The position numbers and the translations under genes were made by a program. Of a DNA stretch of 32,942 nucleotides, positions 1 through 7,690 are shown piece after piece. Position 1 is the first letter of the stretch; every line of letters starts with the position of its first letter. Origin of the DNA: Candidatus Omnitrophota bacterium (GTDB lineage Bacteria > Omnitrophota > Gorgyraeia > 2-01-FULL-45-10); NCBI GenBank assembly GCA_016935115.1, contig JAFGRN010000050.1, positions 1 to 32,942 on the forward strand, written 5' to 3'. The notes beneath the pieces are model-generated. The model was not told the origin of the DNA, ran no database searches, and saw only the letters and a program-made list of their open reading frames with translations.

Positions 1-346
1 CATTGCGGGCTTCTTCGGCTATGCGCGCCTCCTTCGCCTTTCGGGCCTCTTCGGCCTTACGAGCTTTTTCGGCCTTCAGGGCCTCTTCTTCAGCGGCGGC
101 ACGGGCGGCTTCTTCAGCCTTTCTCTCTTTCGCGGCGGCTCTCTTAGCCTTTAAGGCCTCGGCTTTCGCCCTGGACTCTTTTTCATCCTTTATCTGCGCG
201 AAAACATTCGCGGCTTCGGCTTCCGCCGAAAGCATCCTGCCAAAACCGCTCACAAGAATTTCTATATCATCCAAATCTTCCGAAGAAGAGAGGTCTTTCA
301 GGCGCGATACGATCCGTCCATCAGTATATTTCTTCTGTGGCACTTC
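1..346 (-). other. A/E/K-rich coiled coil at the left edge
   Basis: From about residue 2088 the chain becomes a long run of AEEARKA-like units with almost only A, E, K and R. This low-complexity, TolA-like helix should form a rigid coiled coil or single alpha helix spanning tens of nanometres if it continues. The frame is still open at base 2, so length and C-terminus are unknown. Confidence 0.8.
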
Positions 347-3300
347 CGGATAAATAGCGTGATGCACAGTTCTTAAATAGCGCATGATCTCAGGGCTTGC
401 GATAATACGCCTGCGAATATCGCCCCTGGTCAGCTTCGTCAATCCTTTCATGTTAACCAGGATCTCATCATCAAGCTTGTTCGTTATGCCTATATCAAAG
501 TGGTCAAGCTCATGGGGTATCGACTGTAGAATAAGGTGGCTTCTTCTCTTGGGCTGAAGCTCTTTCAGATTTACCCTAATGGCGACGCGGCCATTAGCCC
601 TTTTCTCGATTACCGCTGACCTAGGAAGGTCACCTACAACCTCTATGGTAAGGCCCCCTTTTATTCTCGCAAGTTTTCCGGCAACTGATTTATTCTCAGC
701 AATATAAAGGTTAACCGCTTCCATAACGGCATCCTGCCAATCCTGGTGTTCCTTCCATACCCGAACATAACCCTTGTCGGCCTTTATAGCTTCTATCGTT
801 CCATTCTTAGTAACTTGCGCGCTGCCCTTGGCGAGCACCACCGGCGGACCTTTTACTTTCTCCTTAACCGGCATCTTTGCGCCGCGCGGGACGGCCGCTT
901 TAGCGATCTCCGCATTAAGGGAATCCCTTAATACAACAACGGCCGCATTAATGGTATTTCTCGCTTCATTTGTAGTAAGATTAAACTTTTTACTGAATTC
1001 ACTAAATTCCTTATCCCCCATCTCAACCAACCAATCGCGCGCATATACCCTCTTCACATACTTGGCAGCAAGCCTCGTCATTCTCTCGGGAGTAACCTGC
1101 CCTTTCGCGGCAAGCGCTTCATATTCATTGATCATGTTTATGAAATTAGCGCTGTTAATAGCGAAGGTATCTTTGAGAAATTGAAGGTATGCGGATCTCT
1201 CTTCCGCGGAAACTTTATCATAAAGGTACTTTATTATTTCGGTCGTTACAAAAACTTCTTCATAAAACTCTTCTTCATTGGAAGGAATAGCTCCGCGGGC
1301 ACGCGACGCTTTCAACATCTCATGTAATCTTTCGTGATAGATAGATATGGCGGCCGCCAGGGTATTTCCGAGGGCCACATCTGAAATATCTATACCGCCT
1401 CGCCTGAATGCGGCAAGTTCTTTCATATTGCGCCATATTTTTATTTTACTGGTCTCAATGTCGCTGATGGCATCCCTCATGCCGGCTTTGAGGCTGAGCA
1501 CGGCATCAGATAACACGCCGTTCTGTTCATCGGTAAGCTTCTTAACTCTCACCTCTTTTAGCCCGGTCAGCCTCAATTTTATAAACTCAGCGTTCTTCTT
1601 GATGTCGCGGCCTTTTACGGCAACCCACAGATATGCCCCGTAACCCACCAGCGCCAGGATCGCCACCTGCCACCATGCTAAACCACCGCTCTTGCTGTGT
1701 TTACCGGTAACTGGATCAACGCGTAACTCGGTAGGGCCAATATCATATACACTTACCGAATTGTCGCCGGTTCTCGAAATCGTAAAGGTCCCTTCTGATG
1801 TCCCTAATGGTTTTTTGAATCCTTCATCGAGCTTGTTTCTCTCCACGGCGGAAGATAAGTATCTATGAATACGATCGCTGCATATTGGAGTAATAACCAT
1901 ATCATGCCCATTGCCGAGCTCGGCCCTGGCGCGCTTGATAAGCTCGGCAATTATAGCGGTGTCATCCATATCGGAAAGGTCGGGATAGACCCATGCATCC
2001 ACATAAGATATCCTTACGATGTAGGATTTTCCGTTGGTGGTTACAAATAACGCTATCTCTCTATTGCCTATTATATCCACCGGTGCCATATTGGTATTTG
2101 AAAGATCGTGGACTACCACGGGCTTCGCGGCTCGTTCTTTCTCAAGCTTTTCTATGGCATTAAATATCCTGACTGTATGAGAAAGCCCGGCTTCTTCGGG
2201 CACTATGGGCCTGGCAGTGTTCTCGGCCGATATTTTATTGCCAGCGTAGATCGCGGTAAAAACCAATATTGCTCCTGCAAATATAAATGGCAGAACATTC
2301 GCCTTCACAAAACCGCCAGCATCTCTGGCCCTTGATCTTACGGCAACGGTTATTGCCGGCATTCTGGGCGCTAAAAAGATGGTATAGATCAGGTGTAAAG
2401 AGGCAAGAAGTATTGCGGCGGTACCTACCAGCAGGGGCAGATAACCCAGCTCGGCGGCGATTCGCGCGATTATGGCAAATGAGGCAGGTGCCATCTGGAG
2501 CCTTCCCCTTAACGCTCTTTCACGCTCGCTTCTCAAGCGCTCTAATTCTTTTATCTGTTCGCTTACGGCCTCGGGAGCTTTTAATCCTTTAAGTTTCCCC
2601 AGATCCATCTCGCCGTTTTCCGATACGGCTGAAAGCAGTTCGTCCTGCGTGAATTTGCCCATCGCCACACTATTCATAATATCGAGTTTGGCGGTTACGG
2701 TGTCCCCGCTCTTAATGATGCTGGACATCTCGGCTTTTATATCGCTATCCGGAGAGCTATCGTTGATAATGTTCAGATTTTTTACTATATTGCTTATCTC
2801 ATCCCGCACTCCTTCTATCAGCGGTTTCCAGGCCCTCTGCGCTGCCAGAACCCTGTCCTCGCCCGCGACCGCTAGTATCTCTACTATATCCTTGCTGTCC
2901 GGCGATACTCCGAGCATCTGATCATAGCCTTTGACAATAGCAAAAGGCTGCTCATTGGCATAGCCTGCCGTAGCAAGATATTGTATGGATAGATCGGAAA
3001 TATTCTCCAGGAATTTTTCAAGATCTTCGGATTGTTTCAATAGCTTAATAAAATCATCCCTGTTAGCGGCCGCTACCATGTTCCTCATGACTCTTTCATT
3101 CACGGCGGCAAGGGATATAGGCAGGATTTTATTGGTCACAAGATGCTTGATCATCGCTGTATACACCCTATGGGCATAGTATTCCATATCCCTCAGGACC
3201 CTTCTGTTTATATCTTTATCTTCCGTAAGCTCTTTTCTATACTTCACATATCTAGCGGCATCGCCGGTTTCTGTGCGTTCGGTTACCACAGGCCCGCCGA

Positions 3301-6300
3301 CTTCCGTTATGTACTTTATTATGCTTTTTGTATATGACGCTATATCAACATTTTTGGAAATATCTATATTCAGGGCATCCAGTATCGCCGCAAGGCGCGG
3401 ATGCGCGGACCTTTGTCCGTTATGTATCTTAAAGAAAGCTATCAGCCTGAGCACGGTGAGAAGGGTCGTCATAACTTCCTCTTCAGCTCCGCGGTTCACG
3501 CTCCTGCCGAACCTCTGGAACTCCTGCCTCAAGACGATATGATAACCTTCATGCGGTATATCAAATTCACGGACATCCACTTTCAGGTGGCCGTCCTTAT
3601 CAATGGCCCTCCTGTCCACCAGGAGATACCATTCACCCTGCTTCTTAAAGTAGATCTTCGCAAATTTATCCATGCCGTCTACAATGCGGATATTGCCATG
3701 CAGCGCTTTAGCCGCTACAGGCGGCAAAGCGGATTCGGCTTCTTTTATCGCTGTTTCTTCCGCTTTAGTAGCTTCCTGCGGCAAGGTGTCCCTTTCGGCA
3801 TCGGCTCTCTTTATAAGTTCAGCTTCCGTAAGGAACCGGCCTGTTGTGGTAATCCCCATCTTATCCCTGATATCCTGAACATGCCTGCCGCTCACTATCA
3901 TCATACCGGCAACTGTGCTGACCCCATCCGCGTTTGCAAGCGCTTCCTTTTCCCTGGCTTCCACTATATATATATCAGGGATCAACTCGCCGCCTACCAC
4001 CTCAGAGACTTCCGGCTCTTCGGCAGTGGCAACGGGCTTTTCCGCTATAACTACCGGCTTTTCCGGAATAGCCTCCGCAATGGGCTTTTCAGCGAGCTTC
4101 GCCTGCAATGCGACAGTTATGGACTGTTCCAGCGCTTTCCTATCCTCCGATGACACATTCTGCAGTCCTTTTGCCTTAAACTGTCTATTCAGGAGGTCTC
4201 CTATATCATCCACCGATCTGGCCGACCCGACAATGGCTGCTTTTATATTGGCTTCCGCATCCGCATCGAGCTTTACGCGCATATCTTTATCGGCTTCGAG
4301 CCTGCCGAGCCTGTCATAGATGTCCTGAAGCTCCGCGGCGCTAATTTCTTTAGCTCCTGCCTGCGCCGACAGAGATCTCTCAAAGACTTTTATCTCCACG
4401 GCTGAGGCGGAATGGCTCGTTATGGCGCCGTCTTTCTCCCTCTCTACCGTTATGTAAGCGTCATTCAATTTCATCACCGCCGCGGAGGCGCTAAGCCTGA
4501 CACCTTTTATGGCCTCTACCAGCCTCCCAAAATCCTTGGGCGAGAGGCTATTCGGCAGCATCGATGTAACCGCTATCTGCGTATCGCCCGCAGGGATTGC
4601 TTCGTCGGCTGGAGTTAGGCCGTAGCCTTCTCGCAATGACGGCGTAGAAGATTCATCCGCGGGTTTTACACCATCATTGCGAGGCAGCGAAGCCACACTC
4701 TCGTCATTGCGAGGCAGCGAAGCTGCCGAAGCAATCTCTCCCTCCCCCCGTATATATCCCTGAGATACAAGCTCCTCATACTTATCCTTATAGCTCTGTA
4801 TCCACAGCTTCTTCACACTTTCCAAATCCTTCCTGTCCATAACCGCCTGGGCCAGGCTTGTGATCACGATATCCTGGATAAAGAGCTCTACCTTTTTCGG
4901 GTCCGCGATACCGGCGTTGAAATAATTGTCAGTGGCTATCTTGTATTTGCCGGATGCCAGGAGGTTATCATAATCATCTTTCTGATTGGTAAGGATCGCC
5001 ACATAGGGCCTTTCACCCTTGGAAGCGTCGAACTTCGGAAGTATCACTATGTAGGATGTGCGGTTCTGTCTCAGGAGTTCGGTAATGCCCTGGGAGTGAT
5101 AACCGCCGGTAATAAGGGCGGCTACATTCTGCCCTTTTTCTTTCATGCGCTCGATGGTATTGGCCAGTATCGTATGATTTCTTTTCTCGGCGGTCCTGTA
5201 AAAAGAGAGGGCCATGGGAACGTCATTGAATATTTTTCCGAGATCATAGCCGCCGCTTAAAACCACGCCATATTTTAGCGAGGCGTCTTTTATATAAGAA
5301 GCCGTAAACGCAGCATTACAGTTTTCTATGTGTGTCGAGAGGTAGGCGAAGTCGGCGTTTGTGAGCTTCATCTCAAAGAGATCCTTCAGGAACTCCGCGC
5401 ACTTCGATATTTCGTAGAGCTTCTTTTGATCTTCCCCGGTGAAGATCTTCTCCATTATCTGGTCTTCAAAAGCCCTTACTTCTTCGAATATCGCGGTCAG
5501 GTCTATGGATTCATAGAGGGTAATGTATTCAGTGTAGGTTATAAGGTTCTTGTAATTCGACGCGTCTATATCCGCCTTTTCGGCCTTATCCTGCAGGAAG
5601 ATATAATACTCGCCCTGCGATATCTTGCCGGTCTTGAATAAAAGCGACTTCAACACGATCTCTTCGAGATTCTGCTTGGAGACCTGCTTCGAAAGCGTAT
5701 CGATAAGGGCATCGCGCTCCTTATTGGCCTTGTCGAAGCTTATGCCCTTCTCCAGTTTAAGGGCCTCTACCAGTTTTGTAAGATTTTCATACCTGCGGTA
5801 ATCTGAATGTGTCTTATCGGCAAGCTCCTTCACCAGGCTCCAGCGCTGGGTAAATGTAAGTTTGCCGTCTTTATGGAGAACTGAATTGGCAGTCAGATCT
5901 TTCATATCCTGGGAGTAGATCTTATCCTGCAGAGTTTTAAGCGCGGCCAGGAGATTTTTGATATCCGGGGCTATGGCGGCACCGGCCTCGTGTATTGCCC
6001 TGAACTGGTCGGCGTTTTCAAGATAAAGTGATTTGTCTTCAATACCATAGACGGCTATCTGCTTGCCTGAAGTTATGGCAAAAAACTCGCCTGCTGACAA
6101 CTTGCCGGCAGCCATGAAATGCTTTGCCGTGTCTTTTTTAATATTATCGTCCGGGAATGTGCTCAGTATGGACGTATCCACGTAGCCTGAAGAACCCTCT
6201 ATAGCTATAAGCTTGAGATCGTAATTAGTGGCTAATGAATCAAGGACGGAGGCTATCGACTCCTGGGCGCCTAAAGACGCGTGGGCATCCTGGATGTTTA

Positions 6301-6607
6301 TGATTGTGCGGTCGCCGGGGGCTGTATAGACTTCTTTTGTTACTGCGACGTCTTTCGGGACATTGATGGGGCTGGCTACATTAACCGGAGGCTTAAAAGA
6401 AAAACTCCCGTTCTGTCCTTTGGACCAAACAGGAGCTCCATCTTGCGCCCAGACCAGATCCTGATTTATGAAAGTAACGACAAGGATGAGAGCAACTATG
6501 CGGATCCACTTCTTGTTTCGAGGACTCTGCCAGTCCATGATCAGGGATTTCGATCCCATCTCATCTCTGGTACTATCGACGGTATCTCCAATGCGCCAAG
6601 CATTCAT
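1..6607 (-). CDS. Large exported multidomain protein: TIKI/TraB-like domain, two HExxH motifs, coiled coil (3' partial)
   Basis: Starts at ATG 6607-6605 and is open for 2,202 codons to the left edge, so the C-terminus is missing. The start is supported by an AAGGGG ribosome site 10 bases upstream and a strong promoter behind it. Residues 30-54 form a signal peptide (NKKWIR, hydrophobic core, then DLVWA). Residues about 100-530 resemble the TIKI/TraB/ChaN fold (H109, E137, H504). Residues about 620-670 are a linker built from a dispersed DNA repeat. HEGYH lies at 1019-1023 and HELDH at 2032-2036. Membrane segments lie at about 1385-1411, 1436-1456 and 1644-1663. The tail from about 2088 is an A/E/K-rich coiled coil. 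It lies 318 bases downstream of the giant gene on the same strand but has its own promoter. Probably a membrane-anchored envelope protein with hydrolase-like domains; substrate unknown. No full-length family is recognised. Confidence 0.9.
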   Translation of the reverse strand, partial: MNAWRIGDTVDSTRDEMGSKSLIMDWQSPRNKKWIRIVALILVVTFINQDLVWAQDGAPVWSKGQNGSFSFKPPVNVASPINVPKDVAVTKEVYTAPGDRTIINIQDAHASLGAQESIASVLDSLATNYDLKLIAIEGSSGYVDTSILSTFPDDNIKKDTAKHFMAAGKLSAGEFFAITSGKQIAVYGIEDKSLYLENADQFRAIHEAGAAIAPDIKNLLAALKTLQDKIYSQDMKDLTANSVLHKDGKLTFTQRWSLVKELADKTHSDYRRYENLTKLVEALKLEKGISFDKANKERDALIDTLSKQVSKQNLEEIVLKSLLFKTGKISQGEYYIFLQDKAEKADIDASNYKNLITYTEYITLYESIDLTAIFEEVRAFEDQIMEKIFTGEDQKKLYEISKCAEFLKDLFEMKLTNADFAYLSTHIENCNAAFTASYIKDASLKYGVVLSGGYDLGKIFNDVPMALSFYRTAEKRNHTILANTIERMKEKGQNVAALITGGYHSQGITELLRQNRTSYIVILPKFDASKGERPYVAILTNQKDDYDNLLASGKYKIATDNYFNAGIADPKKVELFIQDIVITSLAQAVMDRKDLESVKKLWIQSYKDKYEELVSQGYIRGEGEIASAASLPRNDESVASLPRNDGVKPADESSTPSLREGYGLTPADEAIPAGDTQIAVTSMLPNSLSPKDFGRLVEAIKGVRLSASAAVMKLNDAYITVEREKDGAITSHSASAVEIKVFERSLSAQAGAKEISAAELQDIYDRLGRLEADKDMRVKLDADAEANIKAAIVGSARSVDDIGDLLNRQFKAKGLQNVSSEDRKALEQSITVALQAKLAEKPIAEAIPEKPVVIAEKPVATAEEPEVSEVVGGELIPDIYIVEAREKEALANADGVSTVAGMMIVSGRHVQDIRDKMGITTTGRFLTEAELIKRADAERDTLPQEATKAEETAIKEAESALPPVAAKALHGNIRIVDGMDKFAKIYFKKQGEWYLLVDRRAIDKDGHLKVDVREFDIPHEGYHIVLRQEFQRFGRSVNRGAEEEVMTTLLTVLRLIAFFKIHNGQRSAHPRLAAILDALNIDISKNVDIASYTKSIIKYITEVGGPVVTERTETGDAARYVKYRKELTEDKDINRRVLRDMEYYAHRVYTAMIKHLVTNKILPISLAAVNERVMRNMVAAANRDDFIKLLKQSEDLEKFLENISDLSIQYLATAGYANEQPFAIVKGYDQMLGVSPDSKDIVEILAVAGEDRVLAAQRAWKPLIEGVRDEISNIVKNLNIINDSSPDSDIKAEMSSIIKSGDTVTAKLDIMNSVAMGKFTQDELLSAVSENGEMDLGKLKGLKAPEAVSEQIKELERLRSERERALRGRLQMAPASFAIIARIAAELGYLPLLVGTAAILLASLHLIYTIFLAPRMPAITVAVRSRARDAGGFVKANVLPFIFAGAILVFTAIYAGNKISAENTARPIVPEEAGLSHTVRIFNAIEKLEKERAAKPVVVHDLSNTNMAPVDIIGNREIALFVTTNGKSYIVRISYVDAWVYPDLSDMDDTAIIAELIKRARAELGNGHDMVITPICSDRIHRYLSSAVERNKLDEGFKKPLGTSEGTFTISRTGDNSVSVYDIGPTELRVDPVTGKHSKSGGLAWWQVAILALVGYGAYLWVAVKGRDIKKNAEFIKLRLTGLKEVRVKKLTDEQNGVLSDAVLSLKAGMRDAISDIETSKIKIWRNMKELAAFRRGGIDISDVALGNTLAAAISIYHERLHEMLKASRARGAIPSNEEEFYEEVFVTTEIIKYLYDKVSAEERSAYLQFLKDTFAINSANFINMINEYEALAAKGQVTPERMTRLAAKYVKRVYARDWLVEMGDKEFSEFSKKFNLTTNEARNTINAAVVVLRDSLNAEIAKAAVPRGAKMPVKEKVKGPPVVLAKGSAQVTKNGTIEAIKADKGYVRVWKEHQDWQDAVMEAVNLYIAENKSVAGKLARIKGGLTIEVVGDLPRSAVIEKRANGRVAIRVNLKELQPKRRSHLILQSIPHELDHFDIGITNKLDDEILVNMKGLTKLTRGDIRRRIIASPEIMRYLRTVHHAIYPEVPQKKYTDGRIVSRLKDLSSSEDLDDIEILVSGFGRMLSAEAEAANVFAQIKDEKESRAKAEALKAKRAAAKERKAEEAARAAAEEEALKAEKARKAEEARKAKEARIAEEARN
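500..514 (-). other. HExxH motif 2 (HELDH) of the second protein
   Basis: HELDH at residues 2032-2036 sits in SIPHELDHFDIG, after a strand rich in basic residues. It has the same 'IPHE..H' context as motif 1 a thousand residues earlier, suggesting two related metallopeptidase-like domains. No third ligand is certain. Confidence 0.5.
1620..1677 (-). other. Third membrane segment of the second protein
   Basis: Residues 1644-1663 (WWQVAILALVGYGAYLWVAV) form a clear span flanked by Trp and followed by basic KGRDIKK. With the preceding hairpin it encloses a soluble domain of about 185 residues, likely outside the membrane. Confidence 0.8.
2240..2452 (-). other. Two membrane segments of the second protein
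   Basis: Residues about 1385-1411 (YLPLLVGTAAILLASLHLIY) and 1436-1456 (LPFIFAGAILVFTAIYAG) are apolar spans with a short basic loop (RSRARD) between them, giving a hairpin with the loop probably cytoplasmic. Confidence 0.75.
3539..3553 (-). other. HExxH motif 1 (HEGYH) of the second protein
   Basis: HEGYH at residues 1019-1023 follows a beta strand (VDVREFDIP) and leads into a helix. A Glu-rich AEEE starts 18 residues after the second His and could give the third zinc ligand, as in gluzincin metallopeptidases (HExxH...E). The nearby sequence has no family I can name. Confidence 0.5.
4592..4738. repeat. Dispersed GTCATTGCGAG-type repeat inside a coding region
   Basis: Three copies are present. 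Minus-strand copy at 4592-4643 has the full CGTCATTGCGAG ... CGACGAAGCAATCCC form. Plus-strand copies are at 4674-4693 (partial, TCATTGCGAGGCAGCGAAGC) and 4703-4738 (GTCATTGCGAGGCAGCGAAG then CCGAAGCAATCTC). This element is a well-known interspersed repeat of many environmental bacterial genomes. It is translated in frame here (SLPRND twice) in the linker after the TIKI-like domain. Confidence 0.85.
5010..6310 (-). other. TIKI/TraB/ChaN-like domain of the second protein
   Basis: The domain opens with TIINIQDAHASLGAQESIAS (H109 at 6281-6283), then LKLIAIEGSSG (E137 at 6197-6199), and ends with AALITGGYHSQGITELL (H504 at 5096-5098) and SYIVILPKF. A histidine after the first strand, a Glu after the second, and a late 'G-G/A-x-H-x-x-G' strand are the layout of the TIKI/TraB/PrgY/ChaN superfamily of metal-dependent hydrolases and haem-binding proteins. 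Assignment is by pattern only. Confidence 0.5.
6446..6520 (-). other. Signal peptide of the second protein
   Basis: A long N-terminal extension leads to a basic n-region (RNKKWIR), a hydrophobic core (IVALILVVTFI) and a polar c-region ending VWA before QD, at about residue 54. This is a Sec-type signal with a likely signal peptidase I site after A54. The core lies unusually far from the start, so a later start (M17 or M24) is possible. Confidence 0.7.
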
Positions 6608-6617
6608 ATTGTGATTA

Positions 6618-6623
6618 CCCCTT
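6618..6623 (-). promoter_or_regulatory. Ribosome binding site for the second gene
   Basis: AAGGGG on the minus strand lies 10 bases before ATG 6607-6605. The overlapping ATG at 6603-6601 is in another frame, so this site supports 6607 as the start. Spacing is slightly long. Confidence 0.55.
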
Positions 6624-6729
6624 ATTTATTCACTATTATAATATACTACTTTAATAACGCAGACACACCACGACCTATAGTGGCTTGTAAACTCAGTCAT
6701 TTTCCAAGCTGGCTTTCTATTCATATTTA

Positions 6730-6751
6730 CGTATGTAGTATATCACATACG
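6730..6751. promoter_or_regulatory. Palindromic operator candidate overlapping the -10
   Basis: CGTATGT (6730-6736) and ACATACG (6745-6751) are perfect 7-base inverted arms around an 8-base centre that contains the -10 hexamer. A dimeric repressor bound here would block RNA polymerase. The regulator is not in the window. Confidence 0.6.
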
Positions 6752-6764
6752 CTAACTTTGTCAA
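6737..6764 (-). promoter_or_regulatory. Extended -10 promoter of the second gene
   Basis: On the minus strand the -35 is TTGACA (6759-6764), a perfect consensus. The spacer is 16 bases, and the -10 is TATACT (6737-6742) preceded by a TGA, giving an extended -10 (TGnTATACT). Transcription would begin near 6730 and leave a leader of about 120 bases before the ATG at 6607. This gives the downstream gene a start independent of the giant gene. Confidence 0.8.
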
Positions 6765-6896
6765 GTCTTAATATCTGACTATTTTCACTCCTAATCTTTT
6801 CATAAGTATATGCGGCACAATGAATAAAACTTATTTAAACTTGGTGCTAAAAATCGATCAATTTCAATTTGCATGATTTGCGCAATTTTCACACCA

Positions 6897-6924
6897 TCAA
6901 CTGTCAACTGTCAACCGTCAACTA
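6897..6924. repeat. Tandem heptamer repeat, four units
   Basis: Four consecutive heptamers on the plus strand read TCAACTG, TCAACTG, TCAACCG, TCAACTA. The array starts directly past the giant gene's TAA. On the minus strand it reads as GTTGACA-like units, each resembling a -35 box, but with no matching -10 at proper distance. Confidence 0.9.
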
Positions 6925-6925
6925 A

Positions 6926-7690
6926 TTACACCGACACCGATATCTTCCTCACCATCTTGAAGAACTCTCCGAGAGCCTCTGTCACACTCTTTATCATCGC
7001 TACGAATCCGAATGCTCCCGTATTCCTGATATTGTTAAGCTTAACAACTGTAGGATCATTCTTATCATTCTCATCCCATCCCATTGTAACAAGTGCGCCT
7101 TTTGTAACTATAGATACGAGCAGGTTACCGAAGTTCACCGAACCTTTGGCCACGGTATCAGCACCTGTAGCTCTGCTATTAAGGAATGCATATGCCATTA
7201 CGCCTTTCTTATCGGCGCGAGCAGCGTCTCTGGCTATGAGATCTACTTCATTATTACCAGTATCCTCGAGGAATACGCCTATGTAGCTTACCTCTTGATT
7301 TATCTCACTCTTGATACTCTCCGTAAGACTGCCTGTATTCTTATCCAGGAGGACTATGGTAGCGCCCTTTAGGTCATCGTCATCGCCTGTTCTCTTCTCG
7401 AGGGCGTCTTGCTCCGACAAAGTTCTGGCGAGGATTACAACCCTTACTATATTGGCATTCTCTTCACTGGAAACAGCCTGGTCGAGCGTGGCCTTGAAAG
7501 TGGCGTCTTTTATGGCGCCCTTACCATCGGAGCCTTCTATAATACCTTTAGCGTCATAGGCGAGGACCACTTTACCTGTAATATTGGAGCTCTGGCGCAG
7601 GAGCTTATGCAGGGCATTGAACATATCCTCAGGCTTAGAGCCTGAATCAAGCTTAGATATGATATCAAGGCCGCTTTCCTCGGCTTTCCG
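6926..7690 (-). other. C-terminal alpha/beta domain of giant protein, unknown family
   Basis: The last 250 or so residues alternate strands and helices (KVVLAYDAKGIIEG, VRVVILARTL, ATIVLLDKN, SYIGVFLED, GVMAYAFLNS), suggesting a Rossmann-like or flavodoxin-like fold. No catalytic signature is recognised. The chain ends RKISVSV with no obvious sorting signal. Confidence 0.4.

Larger units (their letters stand above)
6608..6925. other. Intergenic region between the two giant genes
   Basis: AT-rich 318-base gap holding the heptamer repeat, the promoter with its palindrome, and an approximately 120-base leader. I find no convincing stem-loop with a T-run after the giant gene's stop, so its terminator is unclear and read-through into the second gene is possible. 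A second TATAAT at 6635-6640 lacks a -35. Confidence 0.7.

Noticed and set aside
3-353. Plus-strand Ala/Ser/Phe/Arg-rich open frame
   Set aside because: It is the antisense of the A/E/K coiled coil of the minus-strand gene.
4674-4738. CRISPR-like direct repeats
   Set aside because: Only two direct copies with a 9-base gap and a third inverted; they match a dispersed repeat and are translated in frame.
6601-6603. ATG at 6603 as alternative start
   Set aside because: It is in another frame from the 2,202-codon reading frame.
6635-6640. Perfect TATAAT close to the second gene
   Set aside because: No -35 at 16-18 bases; only a TCTGCG-like sequence. Kept as a weak alternative to the promoter at 6737-6764.
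6780-6896. Rho-independent terminator after the giant gene
   Set aside because: Small palindromes such as TTGCGCAA and ATCGAT occur, but none forms a stable G/C-rich stem followed by a T-run.
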